64,000 nucleotides of DNA from JAJDTT01 sp965116695 (GTDB lineage Bacteria > Acidobacteriota > UBA6911 > RPQK01 > JAJDTT01), in the NCBI GenBank assembly GCA_965116695.1, contig OZ220706.1, positions 3,286,001 to 3,350,000 of the forward strand, read 5' to 3'. The position numbers and the translations under genes were made by a program. Below are positions 8,460 through 18,900 of this stretch, piece by piece; position 1 is the first letter of the stretch; each line of letters begins with the position of its first letter. The notes beneath the pieces were generated by a model. It made no database searches, was not told where the DNA came from, and saw nothing but the letters and a program-made list of their open reading frames with translations.

Positions 8460-9109
8460 TGCGGTGGTCCCTTCTCCGCAATCCTGAGCCCAGGTCCGCT
8501 CCGGAACCGACTCTTCCGGAAGCCGAAGTTCACTCCTCCGTCGGCTTCAACATCGCCTACAATCAGATTCGGGACCTCCGGAGATTGAGCGTTTTGGACC
8601 TGGGGACGGCTCACGCTTCGAATCTCGAATTCCTGTCCCGGCGCGCTCGCTCCCTGCATATCGATATCGAAGACCTCTACGAGACCTTGTCCTCCTTCGA
8701 CTTCTTCGATCCCCGCGAGTCCCGTTCCTATGATGCCGTCTTCGGCTACCTTCTCCCCTACGGAGAGGAGACCCGTTTCGACCTCATCCTGGGCTGGGAC
8801 CTGTTCAACTACCTGGAAGAGCTTGAGCTCGCCGCCCTGATCAGGCACCTGGACCGCTTTTGCCATCCGGGGACGCTGCTGTTCTGCATGATTTCCACGA
8901 ACCGGTACATTCCCGAGAAACCGATCCGATTCCAGATCATCGACGCGGAGCGGCTGCGCTACGAGTACATCTCCTCGCTGCTGCGCTCTTCGCCTCAATA
9001 TCACCGGGCGGACCTGAACCGGATGATGCCCCACTTCGGGCTGTTCAGCTCCTTCAGGCTTCGAAACGGTTTCAAAGAGTACGTCTTTTCCTTCCACGGG
9101 CAGTCCTGA
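8459..9109 (+). CDS. Class I SAM-dependent methyltransferase-like protein
   Basis: A 216-residue protein. The motif I strand-loop VLDLGTAHASNLEFL, followed by the acidic end of strand 2 (HIDIED), fits a Rossmann-fold SAM-binding domain. FDLILGWDLFNYLEELEL fits motif IV and GTLLFCMIST the later strand. The glycine-rich loop is atypical (DLGTAHASN), so catalytic activity is not certain. The ATG at 8459 overlaps the bactofilin stop; a GTG at 8456 is an alternative. It lies in a chain bactofilin, methyltransferase, TPR/ASPIC protein with gaps of -1 and 3 bases, so these are one transcript. Confidence 0.7.
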   Translation: MRWSLLRNPEPRSAPEPTLPEAEVHSSVGFNIAYNQIRDLRRLSVLDLGTAHASNLEFLSRRARSLHIDIEDLYETLSSFDFFDPRESRSYDAVFGYLLPYGEETRFDLILGWDLFNYLEELELAALIRHLDRFCHPGTLLFCMISTNRYIPEKPIRFQIIDAERLRYEYISSLLRSSPQYHRADLNRMMPHFGLFSSFRLRNGFKEYVFSFHGQS

Positions 9110-9112
9110 ACC

Positions 9113-12100
9113 ATGGTGCGTCTGATTCTGACTCCCTTCCTCGCCGGTGTCGTCCTTTGGACCCTGTTCGGGTTGCCCCCCCGGAGCGATTCGGCTGAGG
9201 TGACGGAACTCCTGCGGCTCAACAGCCGGGGCGTGGCCTTCATGGAACAACTCGACTACAAGGCCGCCGGCAATGAATTTTCCCGTCTCCTGGAACTGGA
9301 CCCGAATTTCGTGCCCGGCCACGTGAACCTGGGGGTCGCGCTGTTCAATCAGCAACTCCACGAGGAAGCCGCCCGATCCTTCCGGACGGCCTTGGAATTG
9401 GATCCGGGGCAGATCCAGTCCCACTACATGATGGGCCTCATCTATCGGAACCAGGACCAGGCCGCGAAGGCGGCGGAGGCGTTCGGCCAGGTCGCCCGCC
9501 AGGACCCCCAGGATCCGTCCACCCAGTACTACCTGGGATTGCTGAGTTCCCGCGGCCGCCGCTACGAGGAAGCCATCGGCCACTTCCGAAGGGTCCTCTC
9601 CCTGGAGCCGTACAACGCTTCGGCTCACTACAATCTGGCCATCGCTCTGACCCGTAGCGGCCAGGCGGAGGAAGGCCGCGTGGAGATGGAGAGGTTTCGA
9701 ACCCTCCAGGGCATGTTCGGAGCCACGACTCTGGGACTCCAATACCTGGAGCAGGGACGCTATGCCCTGGTGCTGGAGGACCTCGACGACTACCTTCCCC
9801 AACCACCCGCCGAGAGCCGGGAGGAGTTCGTGGTTCGATTCCGGGAAAACGGAGCGGCCGCGGGCCTGAGCTTTCGACATGAGGGCCCGGGGAAGGCCGT
9901 GTCCGAGGTGTCGTCGGTCCAGGAACTGGAGGACGGGCTGGTCCCCTGGGTCGGATCGGGAAGTTCCTTCGGCGATTACGATGGAGATGGCCACGACGAC
10001 CTGTTCCTGGCCAACGCCGGACCGGGAGGAAGCCGGAGCTCCCTCTTTCGAAACCGGGGAGACGGCACGTTTCAGGAGACGAGCCGGGAGTCGGGGCTCG
10101 AATGGAAGGGCCGGACCATGCACGGCGTCTGGGGCGACTACGACAACGACCGGGACCTGGACCTCTACCTCATCAACTACGGACCCAACGTGCTCTACAG
10201 GAATGAAGGGGGCGGCCGCTTCCTGGACGTGACGGAGCAGGCGGGGGTCGGCGACCCTGCCTGGGGGAGCGGGGGTGCGTTCGTCGACTACGACCACGAC
10301 GGAGACCTGGACCTCCTGGTGACCAACCTCACGGCGCCTCCCGAGAGCCTCAAGCCAGGAACCCGGTTTCCCCAGGATTTTCCGGGAGCGAACAACTCCC
10401 TGTTCCGCAACAACTCCGACGGCACCTTCACCGATGTCAGCGAATCCTCGGGCCTGGCCGGGGAGCAGCGGCAGACCTGGTCTTCCGTCTGCACGGACTT
10501 CGACAACCGAAGGGACATCGACTTCCTTTTCGTCAATCGCGGCGCCCCGAACCAGCTCTTCAGCAATCAGCGGGACGGAACGTTTGTGGATCTGGCCGAA
10601 GCAGCCGGCGTCACCGGCGCCGGTGAAGGCGTCGGCGTCGGAATCGGAGACCTGGCGCACCGGGGCGTCCTGGACCTGGTGCTTCCCGCGCTGTCCGGCT
10701 CCGACATCGACCTCTGGACCAAGAAAGCGAGGAACCGCCGGTACGCTCGCCGCCAAGACTGGATGCCGGAAAATTGGAAAATTCCGGGTCAGGTGCATAC
10801 GGCCCACCTTCTGGACTTCGACAACGACGGCGACCGGGACCTCCTGCTCGTCTCGGCTCCCCTGTTCACCTCGAGCGGGGAGGATCCGCGCCGAAATTTC
10901 CACCTGCTGGCCAACCACCGGGGCCGTTTCCGGGACGTGAGCCGGCAGGCGCGCCTCGATGAATTCCGCGGCCTCCCGGTGCGGGGCGTGAGCGCCGCCG
11001 ACTACGACCGGGACGGAGACCTGGACCTAGTCGCAAACGTGAACGGAGGTCCTCCCCTGCTGCTGCAAAACCAGGGAGGCAACCGCCACCATTGGGTCTC
11101 GGTGACCGCCCGCGGGACCAACAGCAACCGCAGCGGCATCGGAACCAAGGTCGAGGTCCGCAGCGGCCGCCTCCTGCAGAAAGGGGAGGTGCGCGGCGGC
11201 TACGGCTTTCTGAGCCAGAACTCGGCCACCCTGCACTTCGGACTGGGACGCCGGCAGGGCATCGACATCGTCCGGCTGCTGTGGCCCGGCGGGGTCCTGC
11301 AGTCGGAACTGAATCAGCAGGTGAACCAGGCTCTGGAGATCCAGGAGCTGGACCGCAAGGGGACGAGCTGCCCCATCCTCTACGTCTGGAACGGCGAGCG
11401 CTACGTCTTTCAGACCGATTTCCTGGGAGGGAGCGCCTACGGTTACCTGCTGGCGCCGGGGACCTTCAACTATCCCGACACCGACGAATACGTGAAACTG
11501 AACCGGAGCCAGGTGGGTCTGAAGGACGGACGGTTGGCGATCACCCTGAACAACCAGTTGGAAGAGTTGATCCTGTTCGACCAACTCGAGGTGGTGGTGG
11601 TGGATCATCCGGAAGACTACGAGATCTACCCGGACGAGAAGCTGCTTCCGGGGCCTCCCTATGCCGGCTTTCGAATCCTGACCTTTTCCGATCCGAGGCC
11701 GCCGCTTTCGGCCACGGACGGCAGGGGACGGGATCTTCTGCCGGCCCTCAGCAAACTGGACGGCGAATACCCGGACCTGTTTCGCAACTTGCCCTTCAAG
11801 GGTTATGCCGAATCGCATGACCTGATCCTGGATCTGGGCCCGGTTTCGGGAGAGAACAGCCGCCTCCTGCTGGACGCCTGGATCGACTATGCGGACAGCA
11901 CCAGCAACCTGGCGGCGTCCCAGGCGGGTCTGAGCCTGAGTCCCCCGGTGCTCCAGGTTCAGGATGCGAACGGCGTCTGGGTGACCGTCATCGAGCGCAT
12001 GGGATTTCCGGCGGGCCTTCCCAAGCCCATGACCGTCGATCTCTCGGGCAAGTTCCTGAGCGACAGCCGGAAGGTTCGGATTCGAACCAACATGCGGATC

Positions 12101-12613
12101 CACTGGGACCGGATTCGGGTGGACGCGAGTCCGCCCCGGCGAGACTTCAGGACTTACCGGCTCCGTCCCCAACGAGCCGATCTTCATTACCTGGGGTTTC
12201 CGGCCGGGATCGGGAAACCGCTCCTGGGTTATGACCGCAGCCAGATCCTCCCCACGGCTCCCTGGAAGGCGCACATCGGCAACTACACGCGGTTCGGCGA
12301 GGTGAGTCCGCTGCTGCTCGAACGGGACGACATGTTCGTGGCCACCCGGGCCGGAGATGAGATCGAGGCATTCTTCGATCTGGACCGGATTCCCCCTCCT
12401 CCCGAAGGATGGGTGAGGGATTTTCTGGTGTACGTGGATGGGTTCGGCAAGGACATGGATCTCCACTCGGCCTCTCCCGACACTGTCGGTCCGCTGCCTT
12501 TTCACGGCATGAGCCGATTCCCCTACGGGCCCAACGAGCGTTACCCGGACACGCCGGCCCACCAACGCTATCTGCAGGAGTGGAACACCCGCCGCGTCGA
12601 TCGCTGGTATTGA
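9113..12613 (+). CDS. Large exported TPR / FG-GAP (VCBS) / ASPIC-UnbV protein (CRTAC1-like)
   Basis: An 1166-residue exported protein. Signal peptide is at residues 1-28. TPR repeats run from about 35 to 215 (LDPNFVPGHVNLGVALFNQ, LDPGQIQSHYMMGLIY, LEPYNASAHYNLAIAL). Five to six FG-GAP/VCBS calcium-loop repeats follow, with D.D.DG..D pattern (DYDGDGHDDLFLAN, DYDNDRDLDLYLIN, DYDHDGDLDLLVTN, DFDNDGDRDLLLVS, DYDRDGDLDLVANV). An ASPIC/UnbV domain is near residues 660-745 (SNRSGIGTKVEVRSG, LHFGLGRRQGIDIVRLLWP). A ~400-residue C-terminal region, rich in Tyr/Trp and acidic residues, carries no domain I recognise. It is likely surface-exposed or periplasmic and calcium-binding. It is the last gene of the bactofilin operon; cstA follows 20 bases later. 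Confidence 0.88.
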   Translation: MVRLILTPFLAGVVLWTLFGLPPRSDSAEVTELLRLNSRGVAFMEQLDYKAAGNEFSRLLELDPNFVPGHVNLGVALFNQQLHEEAARSFRTALELDPGQIQSHYMMGLIYRNQDQAAKAAEAFGQVARQDPQDPSTQYYLGLLSSRGRRYEEAIGHFRRVLSLEPYNASAHYNLAIALTRSGQAEEGRVEMERFRTLQGMFGATTLGLQYLEQGRYALVLEDLDDYLPQPPAESREEFVVRFRENGAAAGLSFRHEGPGKAVSEVSSVQELEDGLVPWVGSGSSFGDYDGDGHDDLFLANAGPGGSRSSLFRNRGDGTFQETSRESGLEWKGRTMHGVWGDYDNDRDLDLYLINYGPNVLYRNEGGGRFLDVTEQAGVGDPAWGSGGAFVDYDHDGDLDLLVTNLTAPPESLKPGTRFPQDFPGANNSLFRNNSDGTFTDVSESSGLAGEQRQTWSSVCTDFDNRRDIDFLFVNRGAPNQLFSNQRDGTFVDLAEAAGVTGAGEGVGVGIGDLAHRGVLDLVLPALSGSDIDLWTKKARNRRYARRQDWMPENWKIPGQVHTAHLLDFDNDGDRDLLLVSAPLFTSSGEDPRRNFHLLANHRGRFRDVSRQARLDEFRGLPVRGVSAADYDRDGDLDLVANVNGGPPLLLQNQGGNRHHWVSVTARGTNSNRSGIGTKVEVRSGRLLQKGEVRGGYGFLSQNSATLHFGLGRRQGIDIVRLLWPGGVLQSELNQQVNQALEIQELDRKGTSCPILYVWNGERYVFQTDFLGGSAYGYLLAPGTFNYPDTDEYVKLNRSQVGLKDGRLAITLNNQLEELILFDQLEVVVVDHPEDYEIYPDEKLLPGPPYAGFRILTFSDPRPPLSATDGRGRDLLPALSKLDGEYPDLFRNLPFKGYAESHDLILDLGPVSGENSRLLLDAWIDYADSTSNLAASQAGLSLSPPVLQVQDANGVWVTVIERMGFPAGLPKPMTVDLSGKFLSDSRKVRIRTNMRIHWDRIRVDASPPRRDFRTYRLRPQRADLHYLGFPAGIGKPLLGYDRSQILPTAPWKAHIGNYTRFGEVSPLLLERDDMFVATRAGDEIEAFFDLDRIPPPPEGWVRDFLVYVDGFGKDMDLHSASPDTVGPLPFHGMSRFPYGPNERYPDTPAHQRYLQEWNTRRVDRWY

Positions 12614-12633
12614 TCCCACAGGAGACCGTTCCC

Positions 12634-14280
12634 ATGAGCCCGATCCTCGCCGCCCTGCTTTGTTTCTGCCTCTACCTGATCGGCTTCAAGTTCTACGGCA
12701 AGTACCTGGGCCGCCGGATCTTCCGGCTGGACCCGAAGGCCACCACGCCCGCCCATGAGCTGAACGACGGAGTGGACTACGTCCCGGCGAACCGGTGGGT
12801 GCTGTTCGGACATCACTACGCCTCCATCGCCGGCCTCTCTCCCATGCTGGGCCCCGCCATCGCGGTGATCTGGGGATGGGTCCCGGCCATGCTCTGGGTG
12901 GTTCTGGGCACGCTCTTCATCGGAGCGGTCCACGACTTCAGCGCACTGGTGATCTCCATGCGCGCCAAGGGCATGTCGGTGGGAAAGGTGGCCGAGGACA
13001 TCGTGGGTCCCCGGGCCAAGAGCCTGTTCCACATCATCATCTTCTTCCTCATCGGCCTGGCCATGGGAGTCTTCGTCCACGTCTCGGCCACGCTCCTGAC
13101 CACGCAGTACAACCCTCAGGCCGTCTATCCCAGCGGAACCCTCATGGTGGTCGCCCTGATCGTGGGCTGGCTCGTGTACAAGCGGAACGCGTCCATCAGG
13201 AAGGCCACCGCCGTCGCCTTCGCCGTGACCCTGCTGAGCGTCTGGATGGGTGTCGAGCTTCCCAGCCCCGATCTGAGCCTGGGGCAGTGGAGCGTGATCC
13301 TGCTGGTCTACAGCCTGGCCGCATCCGTGTTGCCGGTCTGGTCGCTGCTGCAACCCCGGGACTACATCAACTCACTGCTTCTGTACCTGGGATTGTTCCT
13401 GATCTACACCGGGTTTTTCTGGCTCGGCCCCGAGTTCGCGGCGCCGGCCGTTCAGACTCATCCGCCCGGAGCTCCCCCCATCTTCCCCTTCGTCTTCATC
13501 GTCATCGCCTGCGGAGCCGTTTCGGGATTCCACGGACTCGTCTCTTCGGGGACCACGGCGAAGCAGATCAACCGGGAGACCGACGCCACCTTCATCGGCT
13601 ATGGGGGGATGATCGGAGAATCCCTGCTGGGACTCGTCTCCGTGCTGGCCTGCACGGCAGGGTTCCTCACGCGCGATCTCTGGATGGCCCACTACCAGAC
13701 CTGGGACACGGCCCTGGGCCTGGGACCGAACATGAAGGCGTTCATCGACGGGTCCGCCCTCTTCATGAGCCAACTGGGCATCCCCCTGGAACTGTCCAAG
13801 GCCTTCGTCGCCCTCATCGCCATCTCGTTCGCCCTCACCACCCTGGATTCGGCCACCCGGCTGCTCCGCTTCAACATCAGCGAGATCGGCGAAACCCTGG
13901 GAATCGGGATTCTCTCGAACCGCTACATTGCCTCTCTCGGGGCGGTCGTCACCATCGGATTTTTCGCCTTCTATCGAGTGGACGGAAAGGCTGCCGGCCT
14001 GGCGCTCTGGCAACTGTTCGGGACCACGAATCAGGTCCTGGCGGGACTCACCCTGCTGACGGTGACGCTGTACCTGATGCACCGCCGGCGCCCGTACTGG
14101 TTTACCGGCGTCCCCATGCTGTTCATGCTGGTCACCACCCTGGTGGCCATGTCCTACAAGATGGCCGATTTCTGGAATTCGGGAGCCCACCTGCTGCTGG
14201 TCGTGGGGGGAATCATCCTGGCCTTGTCGCTCTGGCTCGGCGTCGAAGCCGCTCTTCGCCTGAGAAAAGGCGCCGGGTAG
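12634..14280 (+). CDS. cstA: CstA-family carbon starvation / peptide-pyruvate transporter
   Basis: A 548-residue inner-membrane protein with about 15 hydrophobic segments. The CstA signature is present: FGHHYASIAGLSPMLGPAIA, followed by IGAVHDFSALVISMRAKGMS and VSGFHGLVSSGTTAKQI. Members take up peptides or pyruvate during carbon limitation. It is shorter than the enteric protein, as in many other bacteria. The frame is open back to 12409, but ATG 12634 has GGAG 10 bases upstream and begins the first transmembrane helix. It follows the TPR/ASPIC gene closely and ends convergently with the ETF-QO gene. Confidence 0.92.
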   Translation: MSPILAALLCFCLYLIGFKFYGKYLGRRIFRLDPKATTPAHELNDGVDYVPANRWVLFGHHYASIAGLSPMLGPAIAVIWGWVPAMLWVVLGTLFIGAVHDFSALVISMRAKGMSVGKVAEDIVGPRAKSLFHIIIFFLIGLAMGVFVHVSATLLTTQYNPQAVYPSGTLMVVALIVGWLVYKRNASIRKATAVAFAVTLLSVWMGVELPSPDLSLGQWSVILLVYSLAASVLPVWSLLQPRDYINSLLLYLGLFLIYTGFFWLGPEFAAPAVQTHPPGAPPIFPFVFIVIACGAVSGFHGLVSSGTTAKQINRETDATFIGYGGMIGESLLGLVSVLACTAGFLTRDLWMAHYQTWDTALGLGPNMKAFIDGSALFMSQLGIPLELSKAFVALIAISFALTTLDSATRLLRFNISEIGETLGIGILSNRYIASLGAVVTIGFFAFYRVDGKAAGLALWQLFGTTNQVLAGLTLLTVTLYLMHRRRPYWFTGVPMLFMLVTTLVAMSYKMADFWNSGAHLLLVVGGIILALSLWLGVEAALRLRKGAG

Positions 14281-14304
14281 GGACACCCCCTTGTGGGCGC
14301 CCTC
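14281..14304. repeat. CTTGTGG-type hairpin between convergent genes
   Basis: An imperfect stem with two mismatches around the core CCCTTGTGGG, starting immediately after the cstA stop codon. It belongs to the same family as 1866-1884 and 60598-60623, and could act as a bidirectional terminator between cstA and the ETF-QO gene. Confidence 0.4.
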
Positions 14305-14318
14305 ATTCGCGGCCACCC

Positions 14319-15986
14319 TCACATGTTCTTGTAGTCGGGTCCGCCTCCGCCTTCGGGAGGGGTCCACAGGATCACCTGGTAGGGGTCCAGGATGTCGCAG
14401 GTCTTGCAGTGGACGCAGTTGGTGAAATTGACCTGCAACCTGGGCCGGTCCCCGTCCTGCACCATCTCGTAGACGCCCGCCGGGCAGAAATGCCGGCAGG
14501 GATTGCCGTACTCCTCTCGGCACCGGTCCCGGCAGAGGTCCAGGTCCGAGATCTTCAGGTGGCTCGGCTGGTCCTCCTCGTGCGCCGTGTCCGAGAGGTA
14601 GACGTCTGAGAGCTTGTCGAAGGTCAGTTCGCCGTCCCCGTGAAACGGCGCCTCTCCGGTTTCCGCTGAACCGTCCATCTTGGCCATGCGCTCGTGGCCC
14701 GGCACCGTCTTCCAGACGCCGCCCCACCCCAGGCCGGTCAGCGTCTGCAAGCCGTTGTAGAGGACTCCGGTCCAGAACCCTCGCTGGAATGCCTGCCGGA
14801 AATTGCGCGCCCGATGGAGCTCCTCCCGGGCCTCGCTGGCTTCGAACAACTCACGGTACCGCTTCAGCCGGTTTGCCGAACAGTCGCGCGCCGCCAGGGC
14901 CTCGAACGCCGCCTCGGCCGCCATCATTCCCGACTCGATGGCCAGGTGGATCCCCTTCAACCGGGCGGGATTGAGGAAACCGGCCGAATCTCCCACCAGG
15001 AGCAGTCCGTCGGCGTAGGGACGCGGCATGGAGTGGTAGCCCCCCTCGGGAATGGCCTTGGCGCCGTAGGAGACCACCCGGCCTCCTTCCAGAAGCCGGC
15101 GCACGAAGGGATGCCGCTTGTATTCCTGAAGCAGGCGGTGAGCGTCTTCGCGCGGGTCCCGCGAGTCCAGCCCCACCACGAACCCCACGTGGACCTGCTC
15201 CCGCGTCAGGGTGTAGATGAAGCCGCCGCCGAACTCCCGGGTTCCTGTCGGGTAGCCCAGCGTGTGCCAGACCCGTCCCGGCTCGATGCCCGGGACCTGC
15301 CAGACCTCCTTCACACCCAGCGAATAGAGTTGCGGGCCGCCTTCACGGTCCAGTCCAAGCTGCTCCTCCGCCTGTCGGGTCAACGTGCCTCTGGGACCTT
15401 CGCCCAGCACCGTGATCTTGGCCAATACGTCGGTTCCCGGCTCGAAGTGCGCTCTGGGCCGTCCCTCGGCGTCCAGTCCCCGGTCTCCCATCCGGGCCCC
15501 CACCACCCGGTCCCCGTCCAGGAGCAGCTTCACCGCCGGGAATTCGGGGTAGACCTCGACTCCATGATCCTGGCAAAGAGCGGCCAGCCACTTCACCAGC
15601 TTGCCCAGCGAGGCCACGTGGTAGCCTTCGTTGTGCAGCGGCGGCGGGATCACGGGAAGCCGGAAATGCTTCCTCTTGGTGAGGAACAGGACATCCTCTT
15701 TCCGCACCGGTGAGTCCAGCGGCGGTTTAGTGCCGGGAAGGTCCTGAAGCAGAGCGCCAAATGCCCTGGGGTCCACGATGGCGCCGCTCAGGGCGTGCGA
15801 CCCGATCTCCTTGCCCTTCTCCACCACCAGCAGGAGCAGCTCACCCAGGGGCGGACCCGGCCGGGTCCCCGCTTCCACTTCACGGTCGTGGCGGCTCACC
15901 AGGCGCGACAGGTGAAACGCCGCACTCAGGCACGCCGGTCCCGCACCGACGAAGAGAACGTCCACCTCCAACTGTTCCCGTTGCAT
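14319..15986 (-). CDS. Electron transfer flavoprotein-ubiquinone oxidoreductase
   Basis: Passes electrons from reduced ETF (fatty-acid and amino-acid oxidation) to the membrane quinone pool. N-terminal FAD site DVLFVGAGPACLSAAFHL; second FAD motif LLLVGDSAGFLNPARLKGIH; quinone/membrane region in between (HSMPRPYADG). The C-terminal ferredoxin-like domain carries the [4Fe-4S] cysteines in CRHFCPAGVYEM and CVHCKTCDI. At 555 residues it has the usual family length. ATG 15986 is taken; GTG 15989 is an in-frame alternative. No ETF alpha/beta genes lie in the window. The gene starts 14 bases after the addA stop and may be read as part of the addBA operon. Confidence 0.93.
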   Translation of the reverse strand: MQREQLEVDVLFVGAGPACLSAAFHLSRLVSRHDREVEAGTRPGPPLGELLLLVVEKGKEIGSHALSGAIVDPRAFGALLQDLPGTKPPLDSPVRKEDVLFLTKRKHFRLPVIPPPLHNEGYHVASLGKLVKWLAALCQDHGVEVYPEFPAVKLLLDGDRVVGARMGDRGLDAEGRPRAHFEPGTDVLAKITVLGEGPRGTLTRQAEEQLGLDREGGPQLYSLGVKEVWQVPGIEPGRVWHTLGYPTGTREFGGGFIYTLTREQVHVGFVVGLDSRDPREDAHRLLQEYKRHPFVRRLLEGGRVVSYGAKAIPEGGYHSMPRPYADGLLLVGDSAGFLNPARLKGIHLAIESGMMAAEAAFEALAARDCSANRLKRYRELFEASEAREELHRARNFRQAFQRGFWTGVLYNGLQTLTGLGWGGVWKTVPGHERMAKMDGSAETGEAPFHGDGELTFDKLSDVYLSDTAHEEDQPSHLKISDLDLCRDRCREEYGNPCRHFCPAGVYEMVQDGDRPRLQVNFTNCVHCKTCDILDPYQVILWTPPEGGGGPDYKNM

Positions 15987-15999
15987 CACTGCTCACCCT

Positions 16000-18900
16000 T
16001 CAATCCGGATCGGGCCTCGCCGCCCCCGGGCACACACCCCCGGACAGGAAGCCGCATCCGGAACACGTTTCGGCGATCCGGGTCCGGGGAAAACCGCGCG
16101 GATCCGGAGTCCGGGGCAGTCCACCGACCAGGTTCCGGCATCGGGCCACGACTCCGGCGTCGAAGGCCACCGGCCGCAGAGTTCCAGCCTCCGTGAACAG
16201 GAGGCGCCCCGCCAGGTTCGTGGTTTCCAACACCCGCGACACGGCCCAAAGGTAGAGTTGGACCTGGAGCCGGTAGCCCTTCTCGACGATCCCCCGGCTC
16301 GCTTCAGGTTCAGTCCGGGGTGTCGTCTTGAAATCCACGACGACCCAGCGGCCGTTCCCCTCCTGAAAGAGCTTGTCGATGATCCCCGTCACCAGGCGCC
16401 CCTGCTCCACGAGATGGAATCGCTTCTCGCTGAAGACCCGGCCGGCGGAAGCGAGACGTTCCGCCAGGCGGCTCTTCCGGACACCCTCGATGCTCTTCTC
16501 GATGCGCCGGCTCATCCGTCGAATCTCCGCCGCCGAGTAGACGGAGCCAAGCCTCGTCCGCCACCGGTCCAGGAAACGTTCCACCTCCGCCTCATCTCCC
16601 GGCGCGTCCAGGTTCTCAAGCAGCTCGTGCACCGCGGAGCCCACCAACGCCGAGGGGCTCGCGCGCCAACCCGAAGCCGCCTCCACGCGTCCCTCCACCC
16701 GGGAATGGAAGAAGCTCCGGGGGCATCGATAGTAGGAGACGATCTCGGTCGGTGTCCAGGTGGTCTTGCTCCAATTGGAGTCCTTCGTAGAGAGACGCCG
16801 CCTCCGGCTCTCCAAAGCCGGCTCCCCGGAAAGATCCCGGGTCGAGGCGATGGGTGGGAGCTCGTTCTCCGTGGGCTCCCGGCTGGCCGGTTTGCGGGAA
16901 CGGCCGAGAGGCCGGAGGGTCAACGGGGTCATGAACGTCTCTGCGTCCGTTTCCTCCAACCAGCGGGCGTAGGAGGGCCTCCCCGACTTCTTCCCGACCA
17001 GAACCAGCCTCTCGCGGGCCCGGGTCAGGGCCACGTAGAGGAGCCGTTTCTCCTCGGCCGTCTGGCGATACCGGTCCAGCCGCCGCAACATCTCATAGTG
17101 AGGATGCCGGTACTGCTCATATCCCCGGTCCGGGTTGCGGATCGAGAGGCCGAAACAATACTGGTTCGCCGTCCTCCCCACCGTCTGTCCAAAGAACGGA
17201 TCGTTCATCCCGGCCAGGAGCGGCGCCCCCAGGTCGGGCAGAATGACCGCCGGATATTGCAGGCCCTTGGCTCCGTGGATGGTGTGCACCCGAATCCGGT
17301 CCGGCTCCCCTTCCGCGAATCCTCCTTCCTGGGCTCCGAGCCGGCGAAGCCCCTCCAAGTGGCGGAGAAACGTGCGCCGCGAGGGACCATGGCCGATTTC
17401 GAATCTTCGAGCCAGTTCCAACAACCGGTGGATACTGGTGTGGGCCAGATCTCCCCGGCCCCCGGCCGCCATGATCTCATCGTAGCCGGTCTCCGCGATC
17501 GCTCGAGACAGAATGGCGGCCGGTCCCTGGTAAGGCGCCTGGAGCCACGCGTCCAACGATTCCCGAGCGAAGATCCAATGCCGGGGCAAGGTCCCCGCAG
17601 GAGACTGGGCGGATCGAAGCTTTTCCCAGATTCCGGACCCCGCCTGCAGCGACAGGAGCAGAAGGTCCTCGTCCGAGAAACTGAACAGCGGACTCCGGAG
17701 CACCCCCAACAGTTCCAGGTCCCTCCCGGGATCATCCAGAAAACCGAGCAGATTCGTCAGGTCCACGACCTCCGGCTGATCGTGCAGCCGGTTCCCCCCG
17801 CGGGCGGAAAAGGGCAGATCCCAGCGGCAGAAAGCGTTCTCGAACTCCCGGAGCCGGTTGCGGTTCCGGAGCAGGACGGCGATTTCCCGGGCCTGGAACC
17901 CTTCCGACAGCAGTTCCCTGGCCGCCTCCGCCGCCACTTCGGCCTCGGTGGCGTAGCCCGGCGGGAGTTTTTCGTAGAGCAATCCGCGGACACCCGGGTC
18001 CGCGGCGGCGGATTCCTGCCGGACGGGGTTCATCTCCTGGTGAACAGCTTCGTAGTCCAACCCCGGTTGCATCAACTTCCGGAAGACCCGGTTGCTGAAA
18101 CTCACCAGGCTGGAGTGAGAGCGGTAGTTCCGGCGCAGCTCGACGAGGCGGCCCCGCTTCCGGACCCACCTCCGAACCGCTCGAAATACCGCCACGTCCG
18201 CATCCCGGAAGCGGTAGATGGACTGCTTGTCGTCGCCGACGGCGAAGAGATTCGCGCCGGCGCCCACGAGCGGCTTGAGAATCTCCCATTGCAGGCGGTT
18301 GGTGTCCTGAAATTCGTCCACCAGAAAAAATCGGTGCCGGCGCCGCAGACTTCTGCGAATTTCCGGCAAGCGGATCAACGAACGAGCCAGCGCCAGAAGA
18401 TCCTCGAAATCCAGCAGCGCGTCCTGTTCCTTCTCCGACCGATAGCGATCCAGAACCAGGCCGGCCAGTTCCTCCAGCGCCAGCGTCGCCTTTTCGAAGT
18501 GGGCGTCGCCGTCGAAACCGGATTCATCGGACGGGCGGGAGATCCGCAGCGGATAACGGCCGAATTCCTCTTTGAGCGCCTTCCAGCACTTCACCAGGCC
18601 GGCTCGATGTTCCCAGTCCCTCCAGGCTTTGGAAGGCCGCGCCACCAGGCGCAGAGATTCCTCGAATCGGACCAGGAACTCCTTTTCGTCCAGCGAGTGG
18701 CGAGCGCGAAAGAGTTCCCGCTGCCGGACGCATTTCCGGGCGAAGGAATCGTTCCGGATCAAGAGCCGTTTCGGCACCCGCTCCAGAAGGCGACGCAGCC
18801 GGGCCCACACCTCCGACCGCGCCAGGAAGTGCGCCGTCTCCCGCCGGTACAGGCGGCGCAGGATCTCTCCCTGGTCGAGAGACGAGCGGGCCGCCAGGTG

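Noticed and set aside
7763..10918. A 1051-residue minus-strand ORF
   Set aside because: It lies opposite the bactofilin, methyltransferase and TPR/ASPIC genes, has no ribosome-binding site or recognisable domain, and is a typical antisense open frame in G+C-rich coding sequence.
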